Made by a program: the position numbers and the translations under genes. DNA of 64,000 nucleotides from Schaalia canis (lineage in GTDB: Bacteria > Actinomycetota > Actinomycetes > Actinomycetales > Actinomycetaceae), in assembly GCF_003858455.1 (NCBI RefSeq), contig NZ_RQZF01000003.1, positions 124,001 to 188,000 on the forward strand. The letters run 5' to 3'. The notes under the pieces were generated by a model that worked only from the letters and a program-made list of their open reading frames with translations, had not been told where the DNA came from and searched no databases. Below are positions 15,997 through 25,044 of the stretch, in pieces; the stretch's first letter is position 1, and the number at the start of each line of letters is the position of its first letter.

Positions 15997-18900
15997 CCTC
16001 TCACCGCGATCCCTCCTCCCCTCTCGCCCTTCTCCACCCGTCAGAGCAACGTGGCCTGACAGACCCCAGCTACTACGCTGAGGGCACCCTCCTTCCCCAC
16101 TCGGACCACCTGTATTACGCCTCCCGCGACGAGGCCGACGCAGGCGCCTCGTCGTTCATCCGCTCCCTGAACGGCACATGGAAGTTCCACTACGCCCCCT
16201 CCCCCACGCTTATTCCCACAGGGTGTGAGTCCCCTGAGTTCGACCACAGTTCCTGGGATGACCTGCCCGTTCCTGCCCACATTCAACTGCACGGCTACGA
16301 CCGCCCCCAGTACGTCAATACCCAGTACCCCTGGGATGGCAACGAGGATGTGCCCCGCGATCACGCACCCGTCGATTTCAATCCTGTGGGGTGTTACGCC
16401 ACGACTTTCGAGGGCGGCCTCAACGGCACAGATCGCGTGAGCATTGTGTTCCACGGCGTGGAAAGTGCCTTCTCACTGTGGCTGAATGGCCGCTTCGTGG
16501 GCTGGGCAACCGATGGTTTCACGCCTTCAGAGTTCGATCTGACTGATCTGCTGGTGCCGGGCACCAATACGTTAGTCGTCAAGGTGTTCAAGTGGTCGGC
16601 TCAATCCTGGATTGAGGACCAGGATTTCTTCCGATTCAGCGGGATCTTCCGCGATGTGGAGCTGCGCCTACGCCCGCGAGCGCATGTAGAGGATCTACAG
16701 GTTCTCACCCCCGTGGAGTGGGGCGAGGATGATGCCGTGCGCGCCCGTATTCTCCTGGCTCTGACAGTGCAGGGCGAGGGCGAGGCGCGCGTCCATTGTG
16801 AGGGGGTGGGTGAGGCCGCGTTGATTTCGGCTGAGGAGGCTCACGCTGCTGGACTGCTGTCGCAGGTGGCGGCTGCGTCGGCCTTGCCGGAAGCGATCCC
16901 CAGCGCGCCAGTGCCCACCCGCACGCTCTTCTACGCGCTTGACCTCGACACCCCGCACCTGTGGAGCGAGGAGGACCCGCACCTCTACGCGCTGCACATT
17001 ACCGTGGCCGCCTCTGACGGACAGGTCTGCGAGTATGTGCGCCAACCCGTGGGCGTGCGCCGCTTTGAGAGCGCTGACGGCCTGCTGCTGCTTAATGGCA
17101 AACGACTGGTGTTCCGCGGGGTGAACCGGCACGAGTTTGGTCCGCAGGGTCGCGTCATGGACGAGGCTGCCATCCGTGCTGACCTGCTGGCGATCAAGGC
17201 TTACGGGCTGAACGCGGTGCGCACAAGCCACTACCCCAATAGCAGTAGCTTCTACCGTCTGTGTGATGAGCTGGGCCTGTATGTCATTGATGAAATGAAC
17301 CTTGAATCCCACGGGTTGTGGGATGAGATCCGTTTCCATGACCTGCCTCTTTCACAGGCCACCCCAGGGGATCGCCCGCAATGGACTCACACCCTGCTGT
17401 CGCGGGCGCGTTCCATGCTCATGCGTGATCGCAACCATCCGAGCATCCTCATGTGGTCATGTGGAAATGAGTCCTTGGGTGGTGGGAACCTGCTGGCCGT
17501 TGCCGACTACTTCCGCAGCGTTGATGGGCGCCTGGTTCATTACGAGGGCGTGCACTATGACCCGCGTCTGCCTGACACAACGGATGTTACCTCGCAGATG
17601 TACACCAGTGCGGCTGACATTGAAGAGCACCTCCGCACTCATCGTGAGAAGCCGTTTATCCTCTGCGAGTTCGCCCACACGATGGGGAACTCTTTTGGCG
17701 CGGTGGATAAGTACATGGATCTTGCCCGCACTGAGCCTTTGTTCCACGGTGCGTTCATCTGGGATTTCGCTGACCAGGCTCTACCTGCTCGTGATCGTTT
17801 TGGGCGGGCCTATGACGCTTACGGTGGCGATTTTGGGGATCGCCCCCACGATGGCGACTTCAGTGGAAATGGCATCTTTTACGCTGATCACACGCCCAAG
17901 CCGTTCATGCAGGCTGTTCAGCATGTGTATCAGCGTCTGCGTACGCGCATTGATGAGAATGCCTTCACGGTCACGAACGAGTACCTTTTCACTTCCTCGG
18001 CTGCTTTTGACTGTGAGCTGAGGCTCGCTCGCGAAGGCCAGGTCATTGCTCAGACAACGGTTGCCACAGATGTTGCCCCTGAAAGTACGCGCACCTATCC
18101 CCTGCCCTGGTCGCTGGTGGAGAAAATGGCCGACGCTAGCGACGTACCACACACTGGCGGCAGCGGTGTTGGCGATGGTCGCGGCAGCATTGGCAGCGAG
18201 TACACGGTGACTGTCACTTGGCGTACCCGCACAACCTCGCCCTGGGCTGAGGCTGGTCACGCTGTGGCGTGGGATCAGCAGGTCTTTACGCTCACGCAGG
18301 CGGCCTCTGGCGAAGAAGCCTCCACCACAGCCTCCTCATTCCCCCAGAGCACCACCGCCTCTCACCCGCTGCGCGTCATTGAGGGTATTCACAACATTGG
18401 TGTTCAAGGTGAAGGATTTGCCCTGCTCTTTTCTCGGGTCAGCGGCCAGCTTGTCTCCTTCCGTGTGGAGGATTCGCAGGCAGGCCCTCACTCCCCTCGT
18501 GAGCTGCTCACCCGCCCACCCCACGCCAACTTCTGGCATGCGCCCACTTCCAATGAACGAGGCTGGGGCGCCCCCGCAGAGGACGGCCAGTGGCTGCTTG
18601 CCAGCCGCTACGCCACTCTACGCGGCGGTATTGACGGCTTGAACGTGGAGCACGGCGAGCACAGCGTGACGGTGCGCGCCACCTTCGACCTGGCCACGCG
18701 GCCGACCTCGTCCTGCAGTATCGACTACGAGGTCTGGGCCGACGGCCGGGTAGAGGTCACCCAGCGTCTGACGCCGAGCACAGACATGGGCACCCCACCA
18801 GAGTTCGGCATGCTCTTCCAGATTCCAGCCGACTACTCCCGCCTACGCTGGTATGGGCACGGCCCCGCTGAATCCTATGTTGACCGCCAGCAGGGGGCTC

Positions 18901-19304
18901 TGCTGGATGTGTGGGAATCGACCGTGAGCGAACAATTCGCCCGATACATTCGCCCGCAAGAATGTGGCTCTCACACGCAGGTCCGTTGGGCAACCCTGAG
19001 TGACGCGGACGGTGTTGGCATCGGCTTTTCCTGCGAGGGTTGGCCGGTTCGGGGGCGCAGCGAGCTTGACACGCCCGTGTTCGGGATGGAGTTTTCTGCC
19101 CTGCCGTGGAGCCCCTTCGAGGTCGAGAACGCCACCCATCCCACTGAGCTGCCACCCGCCCACTCCACCTGGGTGCGCCCGGCCCTGATGCGTCGAGGGG
19201 TGGGCGGTGACAACTCCTGGGGAGCCCGCACCCATCCCGAATACTGCCTGCCAGCGGGAGAGGAACTGATTTTCCGCTTCTCCTTCTGGCCGGTCACACC
19301 GTGA
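15993..19304 (+). CDS. lacZ: Beta-galactosidase, glycoside hydrolase family 2 (LacZ type)
   Basis: The 1103-aa protein has the length and five-domain order of LacZ. The order is an N-terminal jelly roll (SLNGTWKFHY), immunoglobulin-like domains, a TIM barrel with FRGVNRHEFGPQGRVMDE and VRTSHYPNS, another immunoglobulin-like domain, and the C-terminal beta-sandwich (bgaSmall) with YGHGPAESYVDRQQGA. The acid/base is Glu493 in SCGNESLGG and the nucleophile is Glu559 in FILCEFAHTMGNS. There is no signal peptide, so it splits the imported sugar inside the cell. AGGAG lies 8 nt before the ATG, which overlaps the permease stop; the longer open frame to 15804 is excluded. Placement as the last gene of the LacI/ABC operon points to lactose or a galacto-oligosaccharide as substrate. 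Confidence 0.96.
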   Translation: MTSHRDPSSPLALLHPSEQRGLTDPSYYAEGTLLPHSDHLYYASRDEADAGASSFIRSLNGTWKFHYAPSPTLIPTGCESPEFDHSSWDDLPVPAHIQLHGYDRPQYVNTQYPWDGNEDVPRDHAPVDFNPVGCYATTFEGGLNGTDRVSIVFHGVESAFSLWLNGRFVGWATDGFTPSEFDLTDLLVPGTNTLVVKVFKWSAQSWIEDQDFFRFSGIFRDVELRLRPRAHVEDLQVLTPVEWGEDDAVRARILLALTVQGEGEARVHCEGVGEAALISAEEAHAAGLLSQVAAASALPEAIPSAPVPTRTLFYALDLDTPHLWSEEDPHLYALHITVAASDGQVCEYVRQPVGVRRFESADGLLLLNGKRLVFRGVNRHEFGPQGRVMDEAAIRADLLAIKAYGLNAVRTSHYPNSSSFYRLCDELGLYVIDEMNLESHGLWDEIRFHDLPLSQATPGDRPQWTHTLLSRARSMLMRDRNHPSILMWSCGNESLGGGNLLAVADYFRSVDGRLVHYEGVHYDPRLPDTTDVTSQMYTSAADIEEHLRTHREKPFILCEFAHTMGNSFGAVDKYMDLARTEPLFHGAFIWDFADQALPARDRFGRAYDAYGGDFGDRPHDGDFSGNGIFYADHTPKPFMQAVQHVYQRLRTRIDENAFTVTNEYLFTSSAAFDCELRLAREGQVIAQTTVATDVAPESTRTYPLPWSLVEKMADASDVPHTGGSGVGDGRGSIGSEYTVTVTWRTRTTSPWAEAGHAVAWDQQVFTLTQAASGEEASTTASSFPQSTTASHPLRVIEGIHNIGVQGEGFALLFSRVSGQLVSFRVEDSQAGPHSPRELLTRPPHANFWHAPTSNERGWGAPAEDGQWLLASRYATLRGGIDGLNVEHGEHSVTVRATFDLATRPTSSCSIDYEVWADGRVEVTQRLTPSTDMGTPPEFGMLFQIPADYSRLRWYGHGPAESYVDRQQGALLDVWESTVSEQFARYIRPQECGSHTQVRWATLSDADGVGIGFSCEGWPVRGRSELDTPVFGMEFSALPWSPFEVENATHPTELPPAHSTWVRPALMRRGVGGDNSWGARTHPEYCLPAGEELIFRFSFWPVTP

Positions 19305-19339
19305 ACACCTGACTCAACGGCGCGTTAGGTGTTCATGTT

Positions 19340-19391
19340 ACGAAGCGGCCGCCTCCCCTCCTGTCACTCTCCGGGGAAGCGGCCGCTTCGT
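19340..19391. terminator. Bidirectional hairpin between lacZ and pgi
   Basis: ACGAAGCGGCCGC (19340-19352) and GCGGCCGCTTCGT (19379-19391) are perfectly complementary, and inner CTCCCC/GGGGA pairs extend the stem. It lies between two convergent genes. No T-run follows on either strand. Confidence 0.75.
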
Positions 19392-19430
19392 TATGACATT
19401 CGCTCAGCTACAGTGCCTCGCTCAATGCTG

Positions 19431-21107
19431 TCAGCCTCGATGCTTGCGGTAGTACTCAATGAGGGCGCGGGTCGACTGATCCTGCGCTGCCAGAGCAGCG
19501 GCGTCGCCCTCAATAGCGGGCATAATCTGCTTTGCCAGGACCTTGCCCAACTCCACGCCCCACTGGTCGAAGGAATCAATGCCCCACACTGCACCCTGAA
19601 CGAAGGTGATGTGCTCGTACAGGGCAATGAGCTGGCCCAGCACTGAGGGGGTCAGTGAGGGAGCCATAATCGAGGTGGTGGGGCGGTTGCCGGTGAACAC
19701 GCGGGCAGAGACGATCTCTTCAGCGGTGCCTTCCGCGCGCACCTCCTCTGAGGTCTTGCCGAAAGCCAGAGCCTTCGTTTGGGCCAGGAAGTTCGACAGG
19801 AACAACTCGTGCATGTCAGCGTCGCCGTCAGCCAGCGGCCATGCCGGGTTAGCAAAAGCAATGAAGTCGGCGGGAACCATGCGGGTGCCCTGGTGGATAA
19901 GCTGGTAGAAAGCGTGCTGGCCGTTCGTGCCAGGCTCACCCCAGAAGACTTCGCCGGTGTCGTAGGTGACGGGGGTGCCGTCGCGGCGCACGGACTTGCC
20001 GTTGGACTCCATGGTGAGCTGCTGCAGGTAGGCCGGGAAGCGGTGCAGGTACTGGGAGTAGGGCAGGACGGCGTGGGTGTCAGCGCCCAGGAAGTTGCCG
20101 TACCAGACGTTGAGCAGGCCCATAATAAGCGGAACGTTCTCACGGGCGGGAGCCTCGGCAAAGTGGCGGTCCATTGCGTGGAAGCCAGCCAGGAAGTCAG
20201 CGAAACCTTCGGGGCCAATCGCAATGGCGAGGGCGGTGCCGACGGCGGAGTCCACCGAGTAGCGGCCGCCCACCCAGTTCCAGAAGCCAAAAGCGTTGGC
20301 GGGATCAATACCGAACTCAGCGACCTTATCGAGGGCGGTGGACACGGCCACGAAGTGCTTTGAGATCGCTTCAGCGGTGGAAGCCTCGTCGGTGGCCAGG
20401 CCGCGCTCACGCAGCGCGTTGAGGAACCATTCGCGCACGACCTTGGCGTTGGTGATGGTCTCCAGGGTGGTGAAGGTCTTGGAGGCGACGATAACCAGCG
20501 TGGTTTCCGGGTCAAGGTCCTTGGTGGTTTCGCCAGCGTCGGTGGGGTCGATGTTGGAGATGAAGCGGCACTTCAGGCCCTCTTGAACGTAGGGGGCAAG
20601 AGCCTCGTAGGCCATGACGGGACCCAGGTCGGAGCCGCCGATACCAACGTTGACAACGGTTTCCACGGGCTTGCCGGTGATGCCCACCCATTCGCCGCTG
20701 CGGACGCGCTCAGCGAAGGCATACATCTTGGCCAGCTCAGCGTGAACGTCTGCGATGGCATCCTGACCGTCAACCATGAGCGTGTCGGTGGCGGGACGAC
20801 GCAGCGCGGTGTGGAGGACGGCGCGGTCTTCGGTGACGTTAATGTGTTCGCCGGCGTACATGGCGTCACGCAGCTGGGCAACATTGGTCTGTTCGGCTAG
20901 AGCAAGAAGGTCGTCGAGGACGTCCTCGTCAATGAGGTTCTTGGAGAGGTCAACGTAGAGGTCGGCGGCGCTGAGCGTCCACTTCTGGGTGCGCTGAGGG
21001 TCGGCGGCAAACCATTCGCGCAGGTCAGGGTCGAAGGTGTCGGCACGCAGGTCGAGGGCCTCCCACGCGGGGGTCATGGTTGGGTCAATGGGGGTGAGGT
21101 CACTCAT
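19431..21107 (-). CDS. pgi: Glucose-6-phosphate isomerase
   Basis: The 558-aa enzyme converts glucose 6-phosphate to fructose 6-phosphate. Family signatures are present in order: [55 protein letters not shown] (second PGI signature), the catalytic Glu region [12 protein letters not shown], the His-containing [16 protein letters not shown], and the C-terminal [16 protein letters not shown]. Length is standard for the long form. AGGAGAAG lies about 8 nt before the ATG. The gene is a single transcription unit convergent with lacZ and divergent from the acyltransferase gene. It links the sugar-uptake operon to glycolysis with pfk nearby. Confidence 0.98.
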   Translation of the reverse strand: MSDLTPIDPTMTPAWEALDLRADTFDPDLREWFAADPQRTQKWTLSAADLYVDLSKNLIDEDVLDDLLALAEQTNVAQLRDAMYAGEHINVTEDRAVLHTALRRPATDTLMVDGQDAIADVHAELAKMYAFAERVRSGEWVGITGKPVETVVNVGIGGSDLGPVMAYEALAPYVQEGLKCRFISNIDPTDAGETTKDLDPETTLVIVASKTFTTLETITNAKVVREWFLNALRERGLATDEASTAEAISKHFVAVSTALDKVAEFGIDPANAFGFWNWVGGRYSVDSAVGTALAIAIGPEGFADFLAGFHAMDRHFAEAPARENVPLIMGLLNVWYGNFLGADTHAVLPYSQYLHRFPAYLQQLTMESNGKSVRRDGTPVTYDTGEVFWGEPGTNGQHAFYQLIHQGTRMVPADFIAFANPAWPLADGDADMHELFLSNFLAQTKALAFGKTSEEVRAEGTAEEIVSARVFTGNRPTTSIMAPSLTPSVLGQLIALYEHITFVQGAVWGIDSFDQWGVELGKVLAKQIMPAIEGDAAALAAQDQSTRALIEYYRKHRG

Positions 21108-21312
21108 GCTGAGTCTTCTCCTACTGTCCGGTGCGCCTATCGTTTCTCCAAGGCACGCATACTGTTCAAGGGTAGCGCTCAGCGCGCCCGACCGCGATTG
21201 GCCTGTGCGGGTTTTGTTCGCAAAAGGACGATATTGGCGCTTCGTATCGGGCGTCTGTGCTCCCTCGGAGGTATTTTTCGTTGAATAGCCGCGCCTGTCG
21301 CCTTAGGACCGT

Positions 21313-21318
21313 TACACT
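21313..21318 (+). promoter_or_regulatory. Probable -10 box of the acyltransferase gene
   Basis: TACACT ends 6 nt before the GTG start and there is no Shine-Dalgarno sequence, suggesting a leaderless transcript. A TTGAAT at 21281 is too far away to be a normally spaced -35 box. Confidence 0.45.
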
Positions 21319-21324
21319 GCACCT

Positions 21325-22371
21325 GTGAGTACCCGTGACGCAACCCTTGACATTGCTAAAGGCTTAGCGATTATTGCCATTGTTGTTGGCCATGTCCTGC
21401 GTGGCCTTGGTAATGCTGGCATTGTCGTCAAAGACGGGGGTGGGTATCTGCTCGCGGATCGGGCGATCTATTCCTTCCACTTGGCGGTATTCGCTGTTGC
21501 GGCTGGCCTGCTGGTAGCGGGCGCTGTTGATCGACGAGGCGTTGGCCCCTACCTGCGGCATCGTCTGGTGACCTTCACCTGGCTGTACGTCCTGTGGAGC
21601 CTGCCTCTAGGCGCGTTGCAGGTGGTGTTTTCTGGCAGTGTCAACCACGGGAAAGATTGGGCGACAGTCCTGAACCTATCTCAACCTCAGAATCACATGT
21701 GGTTTTTTCCGTGGATTGCTGTGTGCAGTCTGGTTGTTGCCCTGTGGCGTCCATGGTTGACGAGGGCGAGGGCGGCGTGTGCGGTCCTCGTTTCTATGGC
21801 GCTGAGCCTAGCGGCCTGGGGCTGGTTTGGGCCCGTCATTTTCTTACAGGGGCACGGTTTAACAGCGTTCTTTGTCATCGCTGCCTGCGTGGGCCTTTCT
21901 GCTTTCCAGCGGCTGCGCGGAAGGCTCGGCGTGTGGCATGAGCTGCCTGTGTTTCTTGCCGCCACGGTGGCCTGGCTGCTTCTCATGGTGATGACTCCTG
22001 CTGCAGGTCCCACCTATTCGAAGTTAGAGCGGACGGTTCCCAATATTGCGGTGAGTGTGCTCGCAACCTGCCTGGGTGTCGGGGCTGTTGTTGCTGCCTC
22101 TGCTCTGCTTTCGCGCGTGGCAGTAGTCTCTGAGACCTTGGCCTATGTTGGCGTACATTCTTTGGAGATTTTCCTTGCTCACACCCTGGCCACGGCCGGG
22201 GTACGCATTGCCTTGTCGAAGATCGGCCTGACAGACCCCATACTTCATCTTCTGCTGGGAACTATTGCAGGTGTGGTTGTGCCCCTGGCGCTGTGGGGGC
22301 TGACCAGGCGCTACCTTCCGTGGCTGTGGCAGGCACCAAAGATCTGGACCCAAGCGCCGCTCAGCCGTTGA
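21325..22371 (+). CDS. Acyltransferase family 3 membrane protein
   Basis: The 348-aa protein has about ten hydrophobic segments and begins with the characteristic DATLDIAKGLAIIAIVVGHVL, matching the RxxxxDxxKGxxIxxVVxGH pattern of acyltransferase-3 (OafA/NodX-like) proteins. The His that ends the motif is the presumed catalytic residue. Such proteins transfer acetyl or other acyl groups to surface glycans or other exported molecules across the membrane. The start is GTG at 21325 without a ribosome-binding site. It is not linked to the polysaccharide operon at the left of the window, though its product could modify that polymer. The substrate is unknown. Confidence 0.88.
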   Translation: MSTRDATLDIAKGLAIIAIVVGHVLRGLGNAGIVVKDGGGYLLADRAIYSFHLAVFAVAAGLLVAGAVDRRGVGPYLRHRLVTFTWLYVLWSLPLGALQVVFSGSVNHGKDWATVLNLSQPQNHMWFFPWIAVCSLVVALWRPWLTRARAACAVLVSMALSLAAWGWFGPVIFLQGHGLTAFFVIAACVGLSAFQRLRGRLGVWHELPVFLAATVAWLLLMVMTPAAGPTYSKLERTVPNIAVSVLATCLGVGAVVAASALLSRVAVVSETLAYVGVHSLEIFLAHTLATAGVRIALSKIGLTDPILHLLLGTIAGVVVPLALWGLTRRYLPWLWQAPKIWTQAPLSR

Positions 22372-22390
22372 CGCACCTCGTAAAACCTCA

Positions 22391-22450
22391 TGTACGTCTG
22401 AGCGTTTTATGTACACGGCACACCACGTACATAAAACGCTCAGACGTACA
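22391..22450. repeat. 24-bp perfect inverted repeat with 12-nt loop
   Basis: Left arm 22391-22414 (starts TGTACGTCTGAGCG, ends TTTTATGTAC) is exactly complementary to right arm 22427-22450. It lies between the stops of convergent genes, 19 nt after the acyltransferase stop and 20 nt before the pfk stop. It could be a bidirectional terminator, but the arms are longer, more AT-rich and have a larger loop than the other hairpins in this window, and no T-run follows. Confidence 0.85.
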
Positions 22451-22470
22451 CATCGGCACAATATAAGCGC

Positions 22471-24801
22471 TCAGTGCTTGATGCTCTCCGCGTCGGCAAT
22501 ATGCACCGGCATCAACTCAGCTTGGCTGTTTTGCAGTGACACTGCCTCAAGCACCGGGCGAAGATCCATCCACCACTGGTTGTAGGGGCGGCGGTTGACC
22601 AGGTCAAGGTCCTCATCCATGCGTTCAACTGGTCGAGCTTCAATATGATTGCCCACCATGCCGATGTAGACGGCCGCGGCTTTGCCTTGCTCGAATTGAT
22701 CTTCAAGGTAGCCCAGCGCCTTATAGACCAGTCGGGTTGCAAGCAGACGGTCATACGGTGAAGGCGCCCCACCTTGCTGGAGGTGGCCAAGGGCTTGGTG
22801 GCGAACGTCGAAGAGGCCTTCACCAACGGCTCCGAAGGCAGTGGCAAGGAAATCTCGATCATAGTGGGGGGAAACCCCTTCGTTGACCAGCACCAGGAAG
22901 AGGCGACGTCCAGCTTCAAAGGCCGCACGCAGAGTGCGGGCATCGTCGTCAATCTTGGATAGAGATGCGGGTTCCTCGTTGAGGTAAGCGTATTCTGCGC
23001 CGCTGGCCAGGCCAGACATAAGGGTCAGGTAGCCGCAGCGACGTCCCATCATTTCTGCAACGAAGCAGCGCCGTGAGGCGGCAGCCGATTCCTTGATGCG
23101 GTCCAAGGCCCACACGGCGTTGTTGAGCGCGGTGTCGGCGCCAATGGACAGTTCAGAACCGGGAAGGTTGTTGTCGATGGAAGCCGGAACAAGAACCATG
23201 GGGATGCGGAATGCCGGGTAGCGGTCGCGTTCGGCGGTGAGTTCGCGGACGGATAGGTAGGCGTTGAGGCCGCCGATGACGAGCAGGGCATCAATGTCAT
23301 TGCGTTCGATGGCCCGACCCAGCGAGTAGAACTCTTCAATGGTGGGCACCGGCCTGCGGGTGCCAAGTTCGGCGCCGCCTTGGAAAGCCCAGCCTTCAAC
23401 GTCGCGCCATTCAAGTTCACGGACGCGGTTGTCAGCAAGGCCAGCCCAGGAACCGTCAATGCCGAGCATCGTCCATCCGCGTGCGATTCCAAGGCGCACA
23501 GCGGCGCGCGCCGCAGTGTTCATACCGGGGGCGAGGCCTCCTGCGTGGAGGATTGCAACGCGGGCGCCTCGTTGGAGGGGGCCGCCGTGCAGGTCGGTGA
23601 GCTGCTCAGGGAGGCCATCGGTACGCGTCTGCTCATTGGTGGGAGCAGGGGGTTCGGAGAGAATCTGGTTGATGGCGTACATCGTCGTGAAGGACGATCC
23701 GCGCGCCTCTTGAGCGGCAGTGTAGTTTCCGTCTGCGATGTAGCCCTTCACTGCGCGGGTGGCGAGGACGGCTTCCATGAGGGGGATGCGCGTAATGCGG
23801 TTGTGTCGCACGCCCAGGATGCAGGGGTTGTTGTCGAGGCTGCCGGTGAGGATTTCTTGAACGGCAGCGTAGCCAAGGAGGGTGGACATCCAACGGTCGT
23901 AGGCTGAGGGAGAGCCACCTCGTTGGACGTGGCCAAGGATCGTGATACGGGCATCTTGGCCGGTGCGGTCTTTGAGCGCTGCCGCAATGCGGGTTGCGCT
24001 CATGGCCTCGCCAGCCTGGTCGGCCGCTCCTTCAGCAACGAGGATGATGGATTCGCGGCGGCCTGCTTCTCGCCCTCGGGCGAGCTTGTCGCACATGTCG
24101 TCTTCCCAGCCCGGGCCTGCGGGGGCCTCTGGGGTGAAGACGTAGTCGGCGCCTCCTGCTACGGCTGCCATGAGGGGCAGGTATCCGCAGAAACGCCCCA
24201 TGACTTCAACGATGAAGGTGCGTTGGTGGGAGGCTGCGGTGGAGGTAATTTGGTCCATTGCGTCGACGATGCGGTGCAGGGCGGTGTCTGCGCCGATGGT
24301 CATGTCGGTTCCGACCATGTCGTTGTCGATGGAGCCTACGAGGGCAACGACGGAAAGCGTCGAGTGTTTTTCTGCGGTTTCAGCGTCGATGACGCCTTCG
24401 TCGCGCAGTTCTGCAACGTGTTGGGACCATTCGCTGCGGAACTCGTCTGTGCCGGTCAGGGAGCCGTCACCGCCGATAACGACGAGTCGGTCGATACCTC
24501 GTTCAAGGAGGTGTTTGGCTGCGCGGTGTCGCCCTTCGTAGTCGCGGAACTCAGGGCATCGGGCGGTGCCGATGACGGTCCCGCCAGCAGGGAGGATATT
24601 GGACACGTCAGACCATGCCATTTCACGGATGGAGTCTCCTCCTGCGACGGCTCCGGCCCATCCTTCAAGGATGGCAAAGGGGTGTGCGCCGTGGGCAAGG
24701 GCTGAGCGTACGACGGCTCGCACGGCAGCGTTCATGCCTTGCGCGTCGCCTCCAGAGGTGAGGATGCCGATTTTAATATCCGCGTATTGGGAACCCGCCA
24801 C
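22471..24801 (-). CDS. pfk: 6-phosphofructokinase, eukaryote-type tandem-domain form
   Basis: The 776-aa enzyme consists of two PFK domains joined head to tail; ordinary bacterial PFK is about 320 aa. The N-half keeps the active site: GILTSGGDAQGMNA, VVIGGDGSLTGT, LVGSIDNDMVGTDMTIGADT with the catalytic Asp of IDND, EVMGRFCGYL and GHVQRGGSPSAYDR. GGDGS and VGSIDND (Gly at both positions where PPi enzymes have Asp and Lys) predict use of ATP. The C-half has GGLNAYLS and ASIDNNLPG, so the catalytic Asp is Asn and the loop is lost; it is presumably a regulatory half, as in animals and fungi. GTG at 24801 is chosen because GGAAGGA lies 9 nt upstream; the TTG at 24819 overlaps that site. Confidence 0.95.
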   Translation of the reverse strand: MAGSQYADIKIGILTSGGDAQGMNAAVRAVVRSALAHGAHPFAILEGWAGAVAGGDSIREMAWSDVSNILPAGGTVIGTARCPEFRDYEGRHRAAKHLLERGIDRLVVIGGDGSLTGTDEFRSEWSQHVAELRDEGVIDAETAEKHSTLSVVALVGSIDNDMVGTDMTIGADTALHRIVDAMDQITSTAASHQRTFIVEVMGRFCGYLPLMAAVAGGADYVFTPEAPAGPGWEDDMCDKLARGREAGRRESIILVAEGAADQAGEAMSATRIAAALKDRTGQDARITILGHVQRGGSPSAYDRWMSTLLGYAAVQEILTGSLDNNPCILGVRHNRITRIPLMEAVLATRAVKGYIADGNYTAAQEARGSSFTTMYAINQILSEPPAPTNEQTRTDGLPEQLTDLHGGPLQRGARVAILHAGGLAPGMNTAARAAVRLGIARGWTMLGIDGSWAGLADNRVRELEWRDVEGWAFQGGAELGTRRPVPTIEEFYSLGRAIERNDIDALLVIGGLNAYLSVRELTAERDRYPAFRIPMVLVPASIDNNLPGSELSIGADTALNNAVWALDRIKESAAASRRCFVAEMMGRRCGYLTLMSGLASGAEYAYLNEEPASLSKIDDDARTLRAAFEAGRRLFLVLVNEGVSPHYDRDFLATAFGAVGEGLFDVRHQALGHLQQGGAPSPYDRLLATRLVYKALGYLEDQFEQGKAAAVYIGMVGNHIEARPVERMDEDLDLVNRRPYNQWWMDLRPVLEAVSLQNSQAELMPVHIADAESIKH

Positions 24802-25044
24802 AGAAGTGTTTCCTTCCAAAAATGGGCGAGGCGGAGCGCCTCACCGCACTACAGTCCTCCAGTTTAGTGCGCTCAAGCCACGATGGGGAGTGGAGGCGAC
24901 TCCGCGTTATTCGGTCTCGTCCTTTGTCACATCCGGGCGTCGTCTTCCACTCTTTAACACTCTGGTAAAATACAGGGTTGCATCGAGTGTACGAGCCGCC
25001 GGCGGCCTCGCCGGATTCACGGTGAACAAGAGAGCCGCACTGTC

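Noticed and set aside
22471-24801. PPi-dependent phosphofructokinase
   Set aside because: The active half has GGDGS and VGSIDND, with Gly at both donor-selecting positions; PPi enzymes normally have GGDDS and KTIDND.
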